Below are positions 16,501 to 25,545 of a DNA stretch of 39,170 nt, piece after piece (the stretch's first letter is position 1; every line of letters starts with the position of its first letter). The notes below the pieces were generated by a model that saw nothing but the letters and a program-made list of their open reading frames with translations, did no database searches and was not told the DNA's origin. Location of the stretch: positions 7,306-46,475 of the forward strand of contig JARGNG010000033.1 in assembly GCA_029213265.1 (NCBI GenBank). The letters run 5' to 3'. The stretch is from Verrucomicrobiales bacterium. GTDB lineage: Bacteria; Verrucomicrobiota; Verrucomicrobiia; Verrucomicrobiales; DEV007. Position numbers and translations under genes: made by a program.

Positions 16501-18247
16501 CCGTCCCGCAGCCTTGCGAAACCACCTCATGGTGCGGCGCAACTACGAGGCGCTTGTTTCCGGTGACGGTGCCTGCGCGGGCTGTGGGGAAAAATCAATT
16601 CTTCGTGCGATCGCCTCCGTTACCGAAGCCTACATGCGTCCGATGTATCACAAAAAGGCGGATCGCCTTCTCGCTTTCGCGGATCAGCTCGAGTCGGAAG
16701 GTGCCGCAAAGCTGGCCGAACTGAAAGCCCGCGACGAGGAAGAGTATGAACTCTTCAAAATGGCCGTGGCCCATATCCTGATGGGACTCGGCGGGGAAGA
16801 CGACGCAGACACGGAAAAGCGGATCGCTGATAACGGACCGATTTCGGATGAAGACATCATTGCCGCGATCGCCTCCGTCCTGCGGGTCGATGCCTTCAAC
16901 CATAAGCATCTTCAATCGACGGACGGCCGCCTCGGCAACGGCATGAGCACCATGTTCATGGGAGCGTCAACCGGGTGCAATACGGTCTACGGATCGACTC
17001 CTCCTTCCAATCCTCACCCCTACCCCTGGATGAATTCTCTTTTCCAGGACGGCCCCACGATCTCCTGGCTACTCGGCGAGAGTCACATGCTTCGTCACGC
17101 TCGCAGAAGCGTCGCACCGGAGCGACTCGCGAAAGCTCTTCTCGGAGCCGAAAGTGCTGCGGATTCCGGATCGGGCGTAATCGACGAAGATGGCTACTGG
17201 ATCTTGACCCACCTCACCGAGGTGGAGATGTCAGAACAGGAGATTCGTGAACTGCCCAAGGTCTGGCTTGTCGGCGGAGACGGCGCTCTCGGGGACATTG
17301 GATTTCAGAATCTCAGCAAAGTCATTCTACAGAACCGTCCCAATGTGAAAGGGATCATGCTCGATACTCAGGTCTACTCGAATACCGGAGGACAGAACTC
17401 CGACAGTTCAAACATGATGGGTGGCTACGACATGAATCAATTTGGCAAAGCTTCCCAGGGCAAGCTGAATGAAAAGAAGAACGTCGCCGAGATCCTGACA
17501 AGCGGACACGGAAGCCCCTACATTGCCCAGGTCTCCATGGCCAACTCGGCCAAGCTATACCAAACCTTGATCGAAGGTCTGGAGTATCGCGGCACTGCAT
17601 TTTACCAGAGCTACACCACTTGTCAGCCCGAACACGGGGTCGCGGACGACATGTCGGCGCATCAGGCGAGACTGGCCCGGGATTCCCGTGGCATGCCGGA
17701 GTTTGTCTTCAATCCAGAAGGCGGAGAAATGTCGCAGGAGTGTTTTGAGCTCAAGGGAAACCCCAACCTCGACCGGGACTGGTATCAAGCCACGCGCCCC
17801 GACAAATCAAAATACAGTTACACCGTGGCCCACTGGGCGACGACGGAGGCTCGTTTCCGGAAGCATCTCAAGCCGATCACCCGGGAACAGGCCGCCGAGT
17901 TCATTTACCTCGATGACATTCTTCCGCTGATCACCCAGGACGATGTCGTGAACCGCAGGGTTTTCGATGAGACCCATCGCAGCTACATCCCGGATTTCGG
18001 CGTCTACATCGAGGCGGAAATCGGTGAGCAAATGCAGTCGCTCCTGGTCTCCCGCCAAACGGTTCTCTTCTGCGTCGAGCGACGAAAGGCCTGGCGCATG
18101 CTGCAGTCCAAAGCCGGACAGCGGAATAAGGACTACGAAGCGCAAAAGGCTCTTCTCGCGAAGGTGAATGCCGGAGAGATCAACGCGGAGGATCTGCGAT
18201 CCAGGATCGGAGAACTGTATGCTGCGGAGCTGGAAGCGATTGGGTAA
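13550..18247 (+). CDS. 2-oxoacid (pyruvate):ferredoxin/flavodoxin oxidoreductase, enlarged single-chain PFOR
   Basis: 1565 residues against about 1170-1200 for ordinary single-chain PFOR (NifJ). Domains in order: a pyrimidine-type TPP/alpha domain (YPITPST, FTSGQGLAYAM, RALTKHALNVH); a transketolase-C-like domain; the gamma domain (SIGGWGMITTGKNLGEI near 475); a two-cluster ferredoxin region with CX2CX2CX3C at C793-C803 and again at C926-C936; and a TPP-binding domain with GDGACAGCGEK (1005), GDGALGDIG (1243) and SNTGGQ (1277). The proximal-cluster cysteines map to C1008, C1011, C1143 and C1358. It oxidatively decarboxylates pyruvate, or another 2-oxoacid, with CoA and reduces a low-potential ferredoxin or flavodoxin in the cytoplasm. 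Oddities: about 130 residues lie between the two ferredoxin motifs and between C1011 and C1143, where canonical enzymes have much shorter spacings, and the C-terminus is about 100 residues longer. It stands alone, divergent from the PSD1 operon. Confidence 0.92.
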   Translation: MSKQSNPSSPKYPGIRMTCNGNTLVAKYVESRITEGGVFYPITPSTEGGELYQQSFAQGELDVWGNQKIAIETEGEHAAQGGATALAVTGRRVVNFTSGQGLAYAMEQYYHAPGKCSTMVLEVGARALTKHALNVHCGHDDIYAALDTGWTILFAKDAQQAADQAIILRKVNELALNPGMNVQDGMLTTHSERAWLMPESEFLREFLGDPREEIECPTETQRELFGPVRRRVPAMMDLKNPLLLGPVQNQEHHMNGVVARRNNWNEPILQFLEDTYAEFGELTGRNYGLIDQYDCEDADTVFVSLGCAAENIEEACDYLREHRSAKVGSIHVNVIRPFPEAAIVEALRGRKNVIIVERTDEGMAGDNPLGRDIRVALTKAAEAHREGVGSIGAIAPEEMPRIFNGSYGIGSRDFRPEHILGAYEFATGATARTDGKTAAEGVNYFTLGVDHPYAVISRDTPSLLPHGAIAARFHSIGGWGMITTGKNLGEIVGEFGHMLEKETGEASLFVNANPKYGSEKKGAPTNYYLVAAPKPVRVNCELNHVDIVLCCDPKAFTHTNPLAGLKPGGALVWESSETPETAWTRIPRKYREFVKENHIKVFILPGFEIAKGATDRPDLQLRMQGNSFLGAFFKVSPFFEVFGIDESRFDEVVRAQYERKFGRFGEAVVESNMNVMEAGYTRVQEIHYGEIEDDDRSNMRLHPFMPQGDCTILPTAGVPMDENLETPKIPEGQHFKHPVQKIAKFDSEFRNSLGYHQPASALASVGVMAAGTGATASKYVARRETPLYIPENCTQCMECITACPDTALPNTAQEIGSLLQTAVRSYVSDEEQRKLLTGQIPGIEERAREKMNAAIEAKEPTPFKDIVRAEVSSLNGGISEKAKEELNGILDLVPVAYTKTPAIFKSVEKKSPGNGGIFSIFVSDLCKGCGECVEQCGDHGALVMVPDTEELNYKLTSAQIFSRLLPDTPQKYLGLYDNESPEDSRPAALRNHLMVRRNYEALVSGDGACAGCGEKSILRAIASVTEAYMRPMYHKKADRLLAFADQLESEGAAKLAELKARDEEEYELFKMAVAHILMGLGGEDDADTEKRIADNGPISDEDIIAAIASVLRVDAFNHKHLQSTDGRLGNGMSTMFMGASTGCNTVYGSTPPSNPHPYPWMNSLFQDGPTISWLLGESHMLRHARRSVAPERLAKALLGAESAADSGSGVIDEDGYWILTHLTEVEMSEQEIRELPKVWLVGGDGALGDIGFQNLSKVILQNRPNVKGIMLDTQVYSNTGGQNSDSSNMMGGYDMNQFGKASQGKLNEKKNVAEILTSGHGSPYIAQVSMANSAKLYQTLIEGLEYRGTAFYQSYTTCQPEHGVADDMSAHQARLARDSRGMPEFVFNPEGGEMSQECFELKGNPNLDRDWYQATRPDKSKYSYTVAHWATTEARFRKHLKPITREQAAEFIYLDDILPLITQDDVVNRRVFDETHRSYIPDFGVYIEAEIGEQMQSLLVSRQTVLFCVERRKAWRMLQSKAGQRNKDYEAQKALLAKVNAGEINAEDLRSRIGELYAAELEAIG

Positions 18248-18324
18248 TTTGTAGTTGGTGATGGAAAACGACTCCCTCACCGCGGAATGATGGCGCGGCA
18301 GCCTGAGTTAAAATCCTCTTCCCG

Positions 18325-20196
18325 CTAGTAGTCCGTCAGTGTTTTCGGAGGCAGGGCGACCCGCAGGGCATTGAGCACCGCGAGAACGTCAATGACTTCC
18401 TGCGTGATCGCTCCCGCGACAGGCGAAAGGTATCCGAAAGCGGCGAAGAGCATGCCGATGAGACTGAGCGCCATGCCACCGACCGCACTCTGCAGTGCAA
18501 TGCGTCGCATGCGGCGGCTGATGTGGATCAGCTCATCTATTTTTCGGAGCGAGCTGTCCATGATGACGGCTCCGGCGGACTTGGCCGTAACGTCACTATT
18601 CTGCCCGAACGCGAGACCCACCGTCGCCGCCATCAGTGCGGGAGCGTCGTTGATCCCGTCACCGACGTAAATCGTCCTTCGCTTTGCTGTCTCAGCGCGG
18701 ACGATTTCCAGCTTCTCCTCGGGGCTCTTCCCGGCTTGCACATCCTCAATCCCGACCCGGCCGGCGAGGTAATCGGCCTCGGACTGACGGTCCCCGGAAA
18801 GCATCATGGCATGTTCGATACGATGCTTTCCTCCGAGGTGACGGATAAATTCCGCTCCCTCCGCGCGGGGTTCGTCTCGAAATCGGTAGGTCGCAGCATA
18901 GTGGCCATCCACAATCACGACGCACTCGAGCCCTCCGGCAACCGGCGGGAGAAGAGAAGCTTCGTCGGGCAGATCCTTCGCGAGTTGCTTCCGGCTCGTG
19001 ACCTTGATTTCACGGTCCCTGACCCGGGCGGTAAGCCCCTGCCCCGGCTTCTCGCTGATCTCCTCGACTTCGTATAGTTCACCTCCAACTTCCCGACCGG
19101 CCTGGACGATCGCCTCGGCGAGCGGATGCTTCGAGTACACCTCGGCACTGGCCATCAACCGGAGGACCTCCTCTGCGTCGAATCCCTCTGCCGCCGACTG
19201 CTCGATCAGTTCCGGACGACCGTAGGTCAGAGTTCCGGTCTTGTCGAAGATGACTGCCCGGCAGGTATCGATGGTCTCCAGAACCGAAGGATCGCGGATG
19301 ATGATGGCCCGTTTTGCCGCGAGCGAAATGGATCCAATGATGGAAACCGGAATGGCGATGAGCAAAGGACAGGGTGTGGCAACAACAAGCACGGCGAGAA
19401 AACGGACCGGATCACCGCTGATGAGCCAGGCCGCCAGCGCAAGAAGGACAGCAACCGGAGTGTAAAAGGCACCGAGGCGATCCGCGAGACGGCGCATCTT
19501 CGGACGCTGTTCCTCCGAGTCCCGCATCACTTCCATGATTTTCGCATAACGCGAATCGACCGCAAGCTTGTCGGCGCGGATCGTGATCGAAGACTCTCCG
19601 TTGAGGGCCCCGGAAATCACCATCGAGCCCGGCGTCTTCGAGATCATGTAGGGCTCTCCGGTGAGAAAAGATTCATCCATCACGCCGCGGCCTGCTGTCA
19701 CCGTTCCGTCGACCGGACAAATCTCGTGAGGTAATACCTCCAGAAGGTCGCCAATTTTGATTTCATCGAGTTGAATCTCTTCGAACGAAGTTCTGGATCG
19801 GCGGTGGGCGACCGAGGGCATCCGCTTGGCGAGGGCCTTCAAAACGGAAGATGCATTCCGAACCGCAAACGCTTCGAGCGCCTCCCCTCCCGATAACATG
19901 AGGATCACAAGAGTCCCTGCCAGGTATTCACCGAGAAGCAGGGCGGTCACGATCGAGAGCCCCGCCAGCAGATCGGATCCGAATTCGCGTCGCCACAGGT
20001 TTCCGAGCAGTCCCCAGACCAGCGGAACGCCGCCAAAGAGATACGCGACCCAGAGAGGCAGGTTCGAAGTCGAGTGCTCGGAATCCAATCCGAAACGCAG
20101 CACGAGGTGGATGACGATGGCGACGATTGCGAGTCCGGCAATGAATAGCTGAAGACGGTCCGTCCTGCCCGCCCCCATGAAAGGTGAATCTGTCAT
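18325..20196 (-). CDS. P1B-type heavy-metal-translocating ATPase with TPC membrane motif
   Basis: 623 residues. It has all P-type ATPase elements: actuator TGE at 179-181, phosphorylated aspartate D318 in FDKTGTLT, the P1B-specific SKHP at 355-358, and the hinge [10 protein letters not shown] near 512-521. The membrane metal site is [10 protein letters not shown] (TPC at 274-276) instead of the CPC of Cu or Zn/Cd pumps. There is no N-terminal HMA (CXXC) domain; a short N-terminus leads directly into membrane helices. In published P1B subgrouping the TPC motif is associated with a less-studied group, so the exported metal (Ni, Fe, Co or other) is uncertain. It shares orientation with the RND genes upstream, but a decayed ABC locus and about 160 bases separate them, so co-transcription is not certain. 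It is convergent with the PFOR gene; the 77 bases between hold no clear terminator. Confidence 0.9.
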   Translation of the reverse strand: MTDSPFMGAGRTDRLQLFIAGLAIVAIVIHLVLRFGLDSEHSTSNLPLWVAYLFGGVPLVWGLLGNLWRREFGSDLLAGLSIVTALLLGEYLAGTLVILMLSGGEALEAFAVRNASSVLKALAKRMPSVAHRRSRTSFEEIQLDEIKIGDLLEVLPHEICPVDGTVTAGRGVMDESFLTGEPYMISKTPGSMVISGALNGESSITIRADKLAVDSRYAKIMEVMRDSEEQRPKMRRLADRLGAFYTPVAVLLALAAWLISGDPVRFLAVLVVATPCPLLIAIPVSIIGSISLAAKRAIIIRDPSVLETIDTCRAVIFDKTGTLTYGRPELIEQSAAEGFDAEEVLRLMASAEVYSKHPLAEAIVQAGREVGGELYEVEEISEKPGQGLTARVRDREIKVTSRKQLAKDLPDEASLLPPVAGGLECVVIVDGHYAATYRFRDEPRAEGAEFIRHLGGKHRIEHAMMLSGDRQSEADYLAGRVGIEDVQAGKSPEEKLEIVRAETAKRRTIYVGDGINDAPALMAATVGLAFGQNSDVTAKSAGAVIMDSSLRKIDELIHISRRMRRIALQSAVGGMALSLIGMLFAAFGYLSPVAGAITQEVIDVLAVLNALRVALPPKTLTDY

Positions 20197-20357
20197 GATC
20201 GTGTCATCGCCATCAGGTACTATTCAAAAAAGAAGGTCAATGTTGCTTTGTTGTGCGTGATTCCCCGCCGACAAGATCCTGGAGGCATTTGGAATCGAAT
20301 GTGGATACGTGATACAGGAAAATGGAAGAGTTGAATCCACCTTGACCACGTGGCCGA

Positions 20358-20513
20358 TTACTTCGCCGCGCGGTCAGAATCGGCCATCTTCGAAACGGCC
20401 GGCATTCCCTGCATCGTATAGAATTCGTCGTCGAGTTCCCTGTAGACGAACTCCGAAAAGCGAATGCGTGTCACACGACCCGGAGCAGTACCGTCCACCA
20501 CAGTAAGCTCGGT
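20358..20513 (-). pseudogene. C-terminal gene fragment, possibly of an outer-membrane lipoprotein-sorting (LolA-like) protein
   Basis: Directly after the truncated ABC ATPase signature motif, a different frame stays open for 51 residues to a TAA at 20358. The segment GRVTRIRFSEFVYRELDD followed by EFYTMQGM resembles the end of COG2834-type outer-membrane lipoprotein-sorting proteins, which often share operons with LolD/MacB-like ABC transporters. This assignment is from memory of the family pattern and is weak. It has no start codon or ribosome-binding site of its own. The most economical reading is that a deletion removed the end of the ABC ATPase, any permease genes and most of this gene. 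Confidence 0.35.
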
Positions 20514-20515
20514 GG

Positions 20516-20969
20516 GCCGCCTGACAATTCACCCGGTCGGTGCAGAGCCTGATCCTGCAAACCGACCGCTTCGAGCATCGCTGCGGTGCGGGCGCGACGT
20601 TCGGCCTTCGGGACATTTCTCAATCGCAGGGGGGTAGTCGACATTTTCATGTGCATTGAGAACCGGCACGAGGTTGAACGATTCAAAAATAAAGCCGAGG
20701 CGTTGAGCGCGGGAGGCCGAGAGTTCCCGGTCCGTCATTTTCGCGACATCGTTGCCGTCAAACAATACGCTGCCGCGGGTGGGCTGATCAATGCAGCCAA
20801 TCAGGTTCAACAGCGTCGACTTACCGCTACCGGAGAGTCCCGAAACAATCAGAAACCCGCCCCGTTCAATCTCCAGGCTGACATCCACCAAAGCAGGCAC
20901 GACGGTTTTACCGAGATGGCAATCGCGAGACACACCATTCAATTCTACAAGAATTTCCCGCTCTGACAT
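20516..20969 (-). pseudogene. ABC transporter ATP-binding protein (LolD/MacB type), frameshifted and truncated
   Basis: The reading frame from ATG 20969 (MSEREILVELNGVSRD) matches the start of LolD/MacB-type ATPases. It has an intact Walker A (SGLSGSGKST) and FIFESFNLVPVLNAHENV after it. The Q-loop glutamine expected in FIFQSFNL is a glutamate here. After ENVDYP the frame breaks: the G-run at 20629-20634 (six G on the plus strand) has one base too many. Dropping one base restores PLRLRNVPKAERRARTAAML and then the ABC signature region ELSGG at 20516. Walker B, the D-loop and the switch histidine are all missing. The gene is therefore broken twice, by a frameshift and by loss of the last third. 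It lies 45 bases downstream of the RND pump gene. A sequencing error could explain the frameshift but not the missing Walker B. Confidence 0.75.
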
Positions 20970-21014
20970 CTCTATAAAAATATGGATCACGGTGCGTCGC
21001 CGGGCAAGTCGTGA

Positions 21015-24000
21015 TCAATCCTTCCGATTGACCATAAAATAGATCACCGGCACCGCGATTCGACTGACGAGGAGCGAGGCGATTTCACCTGCCATCAGGG
21101 CAATCGCAAGCCCCTGGAAGATAGGATCCATCAGGATGACACTCGCTCCGACGACCACCGCCAGGGCCGTCAGGAGCATCGGGCGGAAGCGGACCGCACC
21201 GGCGTCGACGACGGCTTCTTTCAAAGGCATCCCCTGCTTGAGACGAAGCTGAATGAAGTCGACGAGAATGATCGAGTTGCGGACAACGATTCCACCGCCT
21301 GCCATGAATCCGATCATGGAGGTCGCCGAAAAGAAAGCTCCCATGAAACCGTGAGCGGGTAGCACTCCAATCAGGGAGAACGGTATCGCCGCCATCACGA
21401 TCAGGGGTGTCGCGAAGGACTTGAACCATCCGACCATAAGAATGTAAATCAGGATAAGAACGGCACCGAAGGCGATTCCCAGGTCCCGGAAAACTTCGAT
21501 CGTGATGTGCCATTCCCCGTCCCACTTCATGGAAGGTTCGACATCGAGAAACGGCAGCTTTGCATTGAGAATCTTGAGTTCCGGTTCGGAAGATCCGAAA
21601 CGGGTCATATCCAGTCCGGCCAGTTTTTCGTTCATCTCCAGAATCGCATAAACCGGGCTTTCCTTCACGCCTGCCACATCGCCGGTCACATAGGTGACGG
21701 GGAGGAGATTCTTGTGATAGATACTCTTGTCGATCACGTCCTCCTCGATCGTGACGAGTTCTCCCAGGGGGACCAGCGCCGGTGGTTCCGCCCGGCTTCC
21801 CGGTTCGGGAAGGGAATTGGCATCCCCGGAGCGAACGCGAAGACCGAGCAACTGGCGGGGATCGGTTCGCAGCTCCCGGGGAAGCCGGACCCGGACCCCG
21901 ACCGGTTCCCGCTCTCTCGGAAAGTGAACGAGATCCACCTCAATGCCATCGACCGCGATCTTCAGGGTCTGGGAAATTGTCTCGGCGGTGATTCCATTGA
22001 GAGCCGCCTTTTCTTTGTCGATTCGAAAGCGGAAGCGCTTCTGGTTCTCCTCCCCGTACCAGTCTACATCGACGACACCGGGGGTTTCCTCGAAGATTCG
22101 TTTCACCTCGACCGCGAGAGCCTCCCGGTGCTCACGGTTATGGCCATAGACTTCCGCGACGAGAGTTTGCAGGACGGGTGGACCCGGTGGCACTTCCGCG
22201 ACGGCGAGGGCGGCTCCGTAGTTTTCCGCGATGGATTGCAGTTTCGGGCGAACCCGTTTCGCGATTTCGTGACTGTTCGCCTTGCGGTCATGCTTGGGCA
22301 GAAGATTGACCTGAATATCGGCGACATTCGGCCCGGTGCGCAGAAAGTAGTGACGAACAAGTCCGTTGAAATTGAAGGGCGAGCTCGTGCCCGCATAGAC
22401 CTGGTAGTCGGTGACCTCGGGCTCTTCGGCAATGACCGCGGCCATTTCTCGAGTCGCCCTTACGGTCTGCTCCAGGGTCGAACCCTCGGGCATGTCGACG
22501 ATGACCTGGAATTCGCTCTTGTTGTCGAAGGGAAGCATCTTGACCTTCACGAACCCGATCCCGACGAGGGCCATGCTGCCGACAAGGAGCAGTCCAATGA
22601 TTGCAAGAAAACTCCACTGGTGAACATGCCCCTTCAGGAGCCAATTCATGTAGCGGCGGTAAAGCCGGGTCATTCTGCCTTCTTCTCCATGCGGATTTCC
22701 CGGGTCCGCTTCCTCCTCCCCTTCGCTCTGGACCGGGGTTTTCCGCCTCAGGATTCGCACGGCCGCCCACGGAGTAACGATAAAGGCAATGAGGAGAGAG
22801 AAAACCATGGCCGCCCCGGCCCCGATCGGAATGGGGCGCATGTAGGGGCCCATGAGCCCCCCGACAAAGGCGAGCGGAAGGATCGCGGCAATGACGGCCC
22901 AAGTCGCAAGAACGGTCGGGTTGCCTACCTCGCTGACCGCTTCAATCGCGATATCGGTGGCGGACTTTTCGCGATTCTCCGGGAGCCGGTAATGGCGCAC
23001 GATGTTCTCCACCACGACGATGGCATCATCGACGAGAATGCCTATGGAGAAGATCAGGGCAAACAGGGTGATGCGGTTGAGGGTGAATCCATAGAGATAG
23101 AAAACGAGCAGGGTCAGGGCCAGCGTCGATGGAATCGCAATCGCCACGACAAGGGACTCCCTCCATCCTAACATGAGCAAAATCAGGATCGTGACACTGA
23201 TCACCGCAATCCCCATGTGAAAGAGAAGTTCGTTCGATTTCTCGGCAGCCGTTTCACCGTAGTGCCGGGTGATGAAAACCTCGACGTCCGAGGGGATGAC
23301 GCGCCCCTTGAGTGCCTCCACTTTCGCGAGCACTTCCGCAGCTACGCTTATCGCATTGGTATTCGGCCGTTTCGCGACCGTCAGAGTGACCGCGTTTTGC
23401 TCCCCCCTTTCGGCACCGGTAGCCGCACCGTTTCCATGAAGAACGTAGTGATCAGGGTCGTCGGCGCCATCGGACAGGTCGGCGACGTCACGGAGGTAGA
23501 TCGGCTTTCCATCGAAGGCCCCGAGAACCACCTTGCCCGCTTCCTCCGCCGAGTGAAGGAAGGCTCCACTTTCGATATGAACAAGTGTGTTCCCGGCGGC
23601 AATCTCGCCGGCATGGTATTGACGGTTCGCCTGTTGAAGGACAGGGATAATTCCCGCGAGGCTCAGATTCCGTGCCGCCAATCGGGCGGGATCCACCGAA
23701 GCGAGGATCGTGCGCTGCTGCCCCCCGATGAGTGTGGTCTCGGCGACATCGGGCACTTGCGTAACGGCGTCTTCCAACTCAGCGGCGAGACGCCGGAGTT
23801 GAAGGGAATCATAACGGTCACTGTGAAGAGTGAGGGCGAGAATCGGAACATCGTCGATCGATTTTGCTTTAATCAGGGGAGCGCTCACTCCGGGCGGAAT
23901 GCGATCGAAGTTCGACTGCAGTTGCTGATTCAAAAGCACGAGCGCGCTTTCCTCATCGTGCCCCACCTCGAAGCGGACGATGACAAGACTCTCCCCGGGA

Positions 24001-24293
24001 CGGGAAATCGAATAGACATACTCTACCCCGGAGATTTCCCAGAGAAGCTTCTCCATGGGATTGGTGACACGCTCCTCCACTTCCTTTGCGGAAGCGCCCG
24101 GCATCGCCACCATGACATCGATCATCGGAACCTTGATCTGGGGTTCCTCCTCCCTCGGCAGCATCAACACCGCAAAGACACCCAGCAAAACAGACGCGAC
24201 GACCACGAGCGGGGTCAACTTTGAATCCACAAAGGTGGCCGCCAGTTTGCCCGCAAGCCCGTGGGCCGTGGAGTGGGGAGAAAGTTCGCTCAT
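21015..24293 (-). CDS. efflux RND transporter permease subunit (AcrB/MdtB-like)
   Basis: 1092 residues, full length for the resistance-nodulation-division family. It has an N-terminal membrane helix (about 28-48) followed by [15 protein letters not shown], the porter region ([19 protein letters not shown]), and a block of helices with the proton-relay aspartates D422-D423 in [15 protein letters not shown] second porter half and a second helix block follow, with [15 protein letters not shown] near the C-terminus. RND permeases are inner-membrane trimers that export drugs, metals or lipids using proton influx, together with a periplasmic adaptor and an outer-membrane TolC-like channel. The adaptor gene lies just upstream (48 bases); no TolC-like gene is in the window. 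Substrate is not evident, and I do not see a typical CzcA-type metal signature. Confidence 0.92.
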   Translation of the reverse strand: MSELSPHSTAHGLAGKLAATFVDSKLTPLVVVASVLLGVFAVLMLPREEEPQIKVPMIDVMVAMPGASAKEVEERVTNPMEKLLWEISGVEYVYSISRPGESLVIVRFEVGHDEESALVLLNQQLQSNFDRIPPGVSAPLIKAKSIDDVPILALTLHSDRYDSLQLRRLAAELEDAVTQVPDVAETTLIGGQQRTILASVDPARLAARNLSLAGIIPVLQQANRQYHAGEIAAGNTLVHIESGAFLHSAEEAGKVVLGAFDGKPIYLRDVADLSDGADDPDHYVLHGNGAATGAERGEQNAVTLTVAKRPNTNAISVAAEVLAKVEALKGRVIPSDVEVFITRHYGETAAEKSNELLFHMGIAVISVTILILLMLGWRESLVVAIAIPSTLALTLLVFYLYGFTLNRITLFALIFSIGILVDDAIVVVENIVRHYRLPENREKSATDIAIEAVSEVGNPTVLATWAVIAAILPLAFVGGLMGPYMRPIPIGAGAAMVFSLLIAFIVTPWAAVRILRRKTPVQSEGEEEADPGNPHGEEGRMTRLYRRYMNWLLKGHVHQWSFLAIIGLLLVGSMALVGIGFVKVKMLPFDNKSEFQVIVDMPEGSTLEQTVRATREMAAVIAEEPEVTDYQVYAGTSSPFNFNGLVRHYFLRTGPNVADIQVNLLPKHDRKANSHEIAKRVRPKLQSIAENYGAALAVAEVPPGPPVLQTLVAEVYGHNREHREALAVEVKRIFEETPGVVDVDWYGEENQKRFRFRIDKEKAALNGITAETISQTLKIAVDGIEVDLVHFPREREPVGVRVRLPRELRTDPRQLLGLRVRSGDANSLPEPGSRAEPPALVPLGELVTIEEDVIDKSIYHKNLLPVTYVTGDVAGVKESPVYAILEMNEKLAGLDMTRFGSSEPELKILNAKLPFLDVEPSMKWDGEWHITIEVFRDLGIAFGAVLILIYILMVGWFKSFATPLIVMAAIPFSLIGVLPAHGFMGAFFSATSMIGFMAGGGIVVRNSIILVDFIQLRLKQGMPLKEAVVDAGAVRFRPMLLTALAVVVGASVILMDPIFQGLAIALMAGEIASLLVSRIAVPVIYFMVNRKD

Positions 24294-24341
24294 GGTCGAG
24301 GGGGAACAGGGTCAATTACGGGGATCAACCCTGTGGAAGAA

Positions 24342-25406
24342 TTACTTTTCGACGAGGGGCTGACCATCCTGCAATTCGACCGGAGGGTTCAGAATGAAAG
24401 TTTCCCCCCCATCCAGCCCGGAGAGGATCTCGGTTCTTCCCTCACGGGACTCGCCTGTTCGGACGATGCGGAGACGGGCGGTTTTTCCGGCCGCGACGAA
24501 GACATAGTCCATCTGCCCCCGTGAAATCACCGATGACTCAGGAACGAGAATCGCGACCCGATTGGCCCGGGGCAGAAACGCCCGGCCAAACTGGCCCGCA
24601 CGAAGCTCTTCCTTTTCGGGTAGATCCAGCTTGATGGAAAAGGTCCGGCTTCCAACATCGGCCGAGGGCGAAATTTCACTGACTTCCCCGTTGAGATCCG
24701 CATCCGCTCCCGCCACTTCAATCCGAAACTCATCCTCCAGATTGACGGTGCTGGCGAGAGATTCGGCCACGTTGATCTCCAGTTGGAGCAGCGACGAATC
24801 CTCCATCGCGAAGATCGCTCGGTCGGGTGAGGCAAAGTCCCCGGGCTCCAGCAACTTCCGGGTGACCGTCCCTGAAAACGGGGCGGTAACGGATGCGTTT
24901 TCCACCTGAATCCTGGTTTCCGCAACCGTCGCCGAAGCCATGCGCTGCCGCGACTCCGCCTGTTCGATCTCCGCTTTGGCGACCGCTCCCGTTTCGGCGA
25001 CGGACCGATAGCGGGCGAGGTCGCGATCGGCCTGGTTCAGTGCCGCCTCGGCCCGGTCGAGTGCAGCTTTCAACTCCGCCACCTCAATCCGTGCGAGGAC
25101 GTCTCCCTCTTCGACCCGTTTTCCGGGAATCGCAGTCATTTCGAGGATCCGGCCTGTGACCTTGGAGGCAACCCGGGCTTCCTTTCGCGGGCGCACCGTT
25201 CCGACAACTTCCGCAAATACAGGGATCTCTTCCGCCTCGACCACCTTGGTTTCGACCGAAATCTCAGGGAGGGCAACGGGACTGGTCGGCTCGTGGTGAT
25301 CACCGCACGAACTCAGGAGCAAGGTTGAAATCAGACAACAAGGGAGTCCTTTGACCCGCATTCGCCGGGAACGGGGACGTATTGCAAATCGGGCCGGTTT
25401 TTTCAT
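24342..25406 (-). CDS. RND efflux periplasmic adaptor (membrane fusion) lipoprotein
   Basis: 354 residues. A basic N-terminus leads into a lipoprotein signal ending in LLSSC (C34), so the mature protein is probably lipid-anchored. The HlyD-like layout is clear: a barrel-sandwich (lipoyl) half VRPRKEARVASKVTGRI, then a helical hairpin with heptad-like Ala/Glu content (about 105-160), the second lipoyl half SVTAPFSGTVTRKLLEPGD, and beta-barrel and membrane-proximal domains (SRTFSIKLDLPEKEELRAGQ). It bridges the RND permease to an outer-membrane channel. Of the possible starts, TTG 25421, ATG 25406 and ATG 25361, ATG 25406 is preferred; ATG 25361 would give a shorter signal peptide with the same lipobox and is a real alternative. 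It is the first gene of the efflux operon. Confidence 0.88.
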   Translation of the reverse strand: MKKPARFAIRPRSRRMRVKGLPCCLISTLLLSSCGDHHEPTSPVALPEISVETKVVEAEEIPVFAEVVGTVRPRKEARVASKVTGRILEMTAIPGKRVEEGDVLARIEVAELKAALDRAEAALNQADRDLARYRSVAETGAVAKAEIEQAESRQRMASATVAETRIQVENASVTAPFSGTVTRKLLEPGDFASPDRAIFAMEDSSLLQLEINVAESLASTVNLEDEFRIEVAGADADLNGEVSEISPSADVGSRTFSIKLDLPEKEELRAGQFGRAFLPRANRVAILVPESSVISRGQMDYVFVAAGKTARLRIVRTGESREGRTEILSGLDGGETFILNPPVELQDGQPLVEK

Positions 25407-25424
25407 TACGATCAATTCCAATCA

Positions 25425-25445
25425 CTAAACTATATCACGATTTAG
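25425..25445 (-). promoter_or_regulatory. candidate promoter/operator upstream of the RND operon
   Basis: An AT-rich patch just upstream of the adaptor gene contains, read on the minus strand, a -10-like TATAGT (25429-25434) placed to give a start about 16 bases before the ATG. It is flanked by the inverted repeat CTAAA (25425-25429) and TTTAG (25441-25445). No good -35 box was found. The inverted repeat could be a repressor site, but no regulator gene is adjacent. Confidence 0.25.
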
Positions 25446-25521
25446 CTATATTTCGCACAAAGAAATACTGGAGAGAAGATTACAATCGATTCCCCCGGAA
25501 CAGGCGCGAAGAAACAGGGCT

Positions 25522-25545
25522 GCGGGGAGGGATAAATGCCTCCGC
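25522..25545 (+). promoter_or_regulatory. strong Shine-Dalgarno sequestered in a hairpin with the ATG in the loop
   Basis: GGAGG (25526-25530) sits 5 bases before ATG 25536, an ideal ribosome-binding site, in a window where most starts I inspected lack one. The same GGAGG is perfectly complementary to CCTCC (25539-25543) just after the ATG. An outer GC/GC pairing across a two-base bulge could extend the stem. The 8-base loop (25531-25538) ends with the start codon. A second perfect hairpin, GGGTG-GCAG-CACCC (25548-25561), follows at once. This is the geometry of a translational on/off switch, but hairpins of this size also arise by chance. Confidence 0.4.

Noticed and set aside
18280..18298. 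Hairpin CCGCG/CGCGG between the PFOR and P1B ATPase stop codons
   Set aside because: Only five base pairs with a nine-base loop and no T-tract on either strand; too weak to call a terminator.
20358..20969. Treating the ABC remnant as a functional short ATPase
   Set aside because: Walker B, the D-loop and the switch histidine are absent, and the frame is broken before the signature motif, so it cannot be an active ATPase.
21507..23171. 554-codon open frame on the plus strand
   Set aside because: It lies wholly antisense to the RND permease gene, whose motifs are intact. The translation is rich in Arg, His and Asp and has no recognisable domain; it is a GC-rich antisense shadow.
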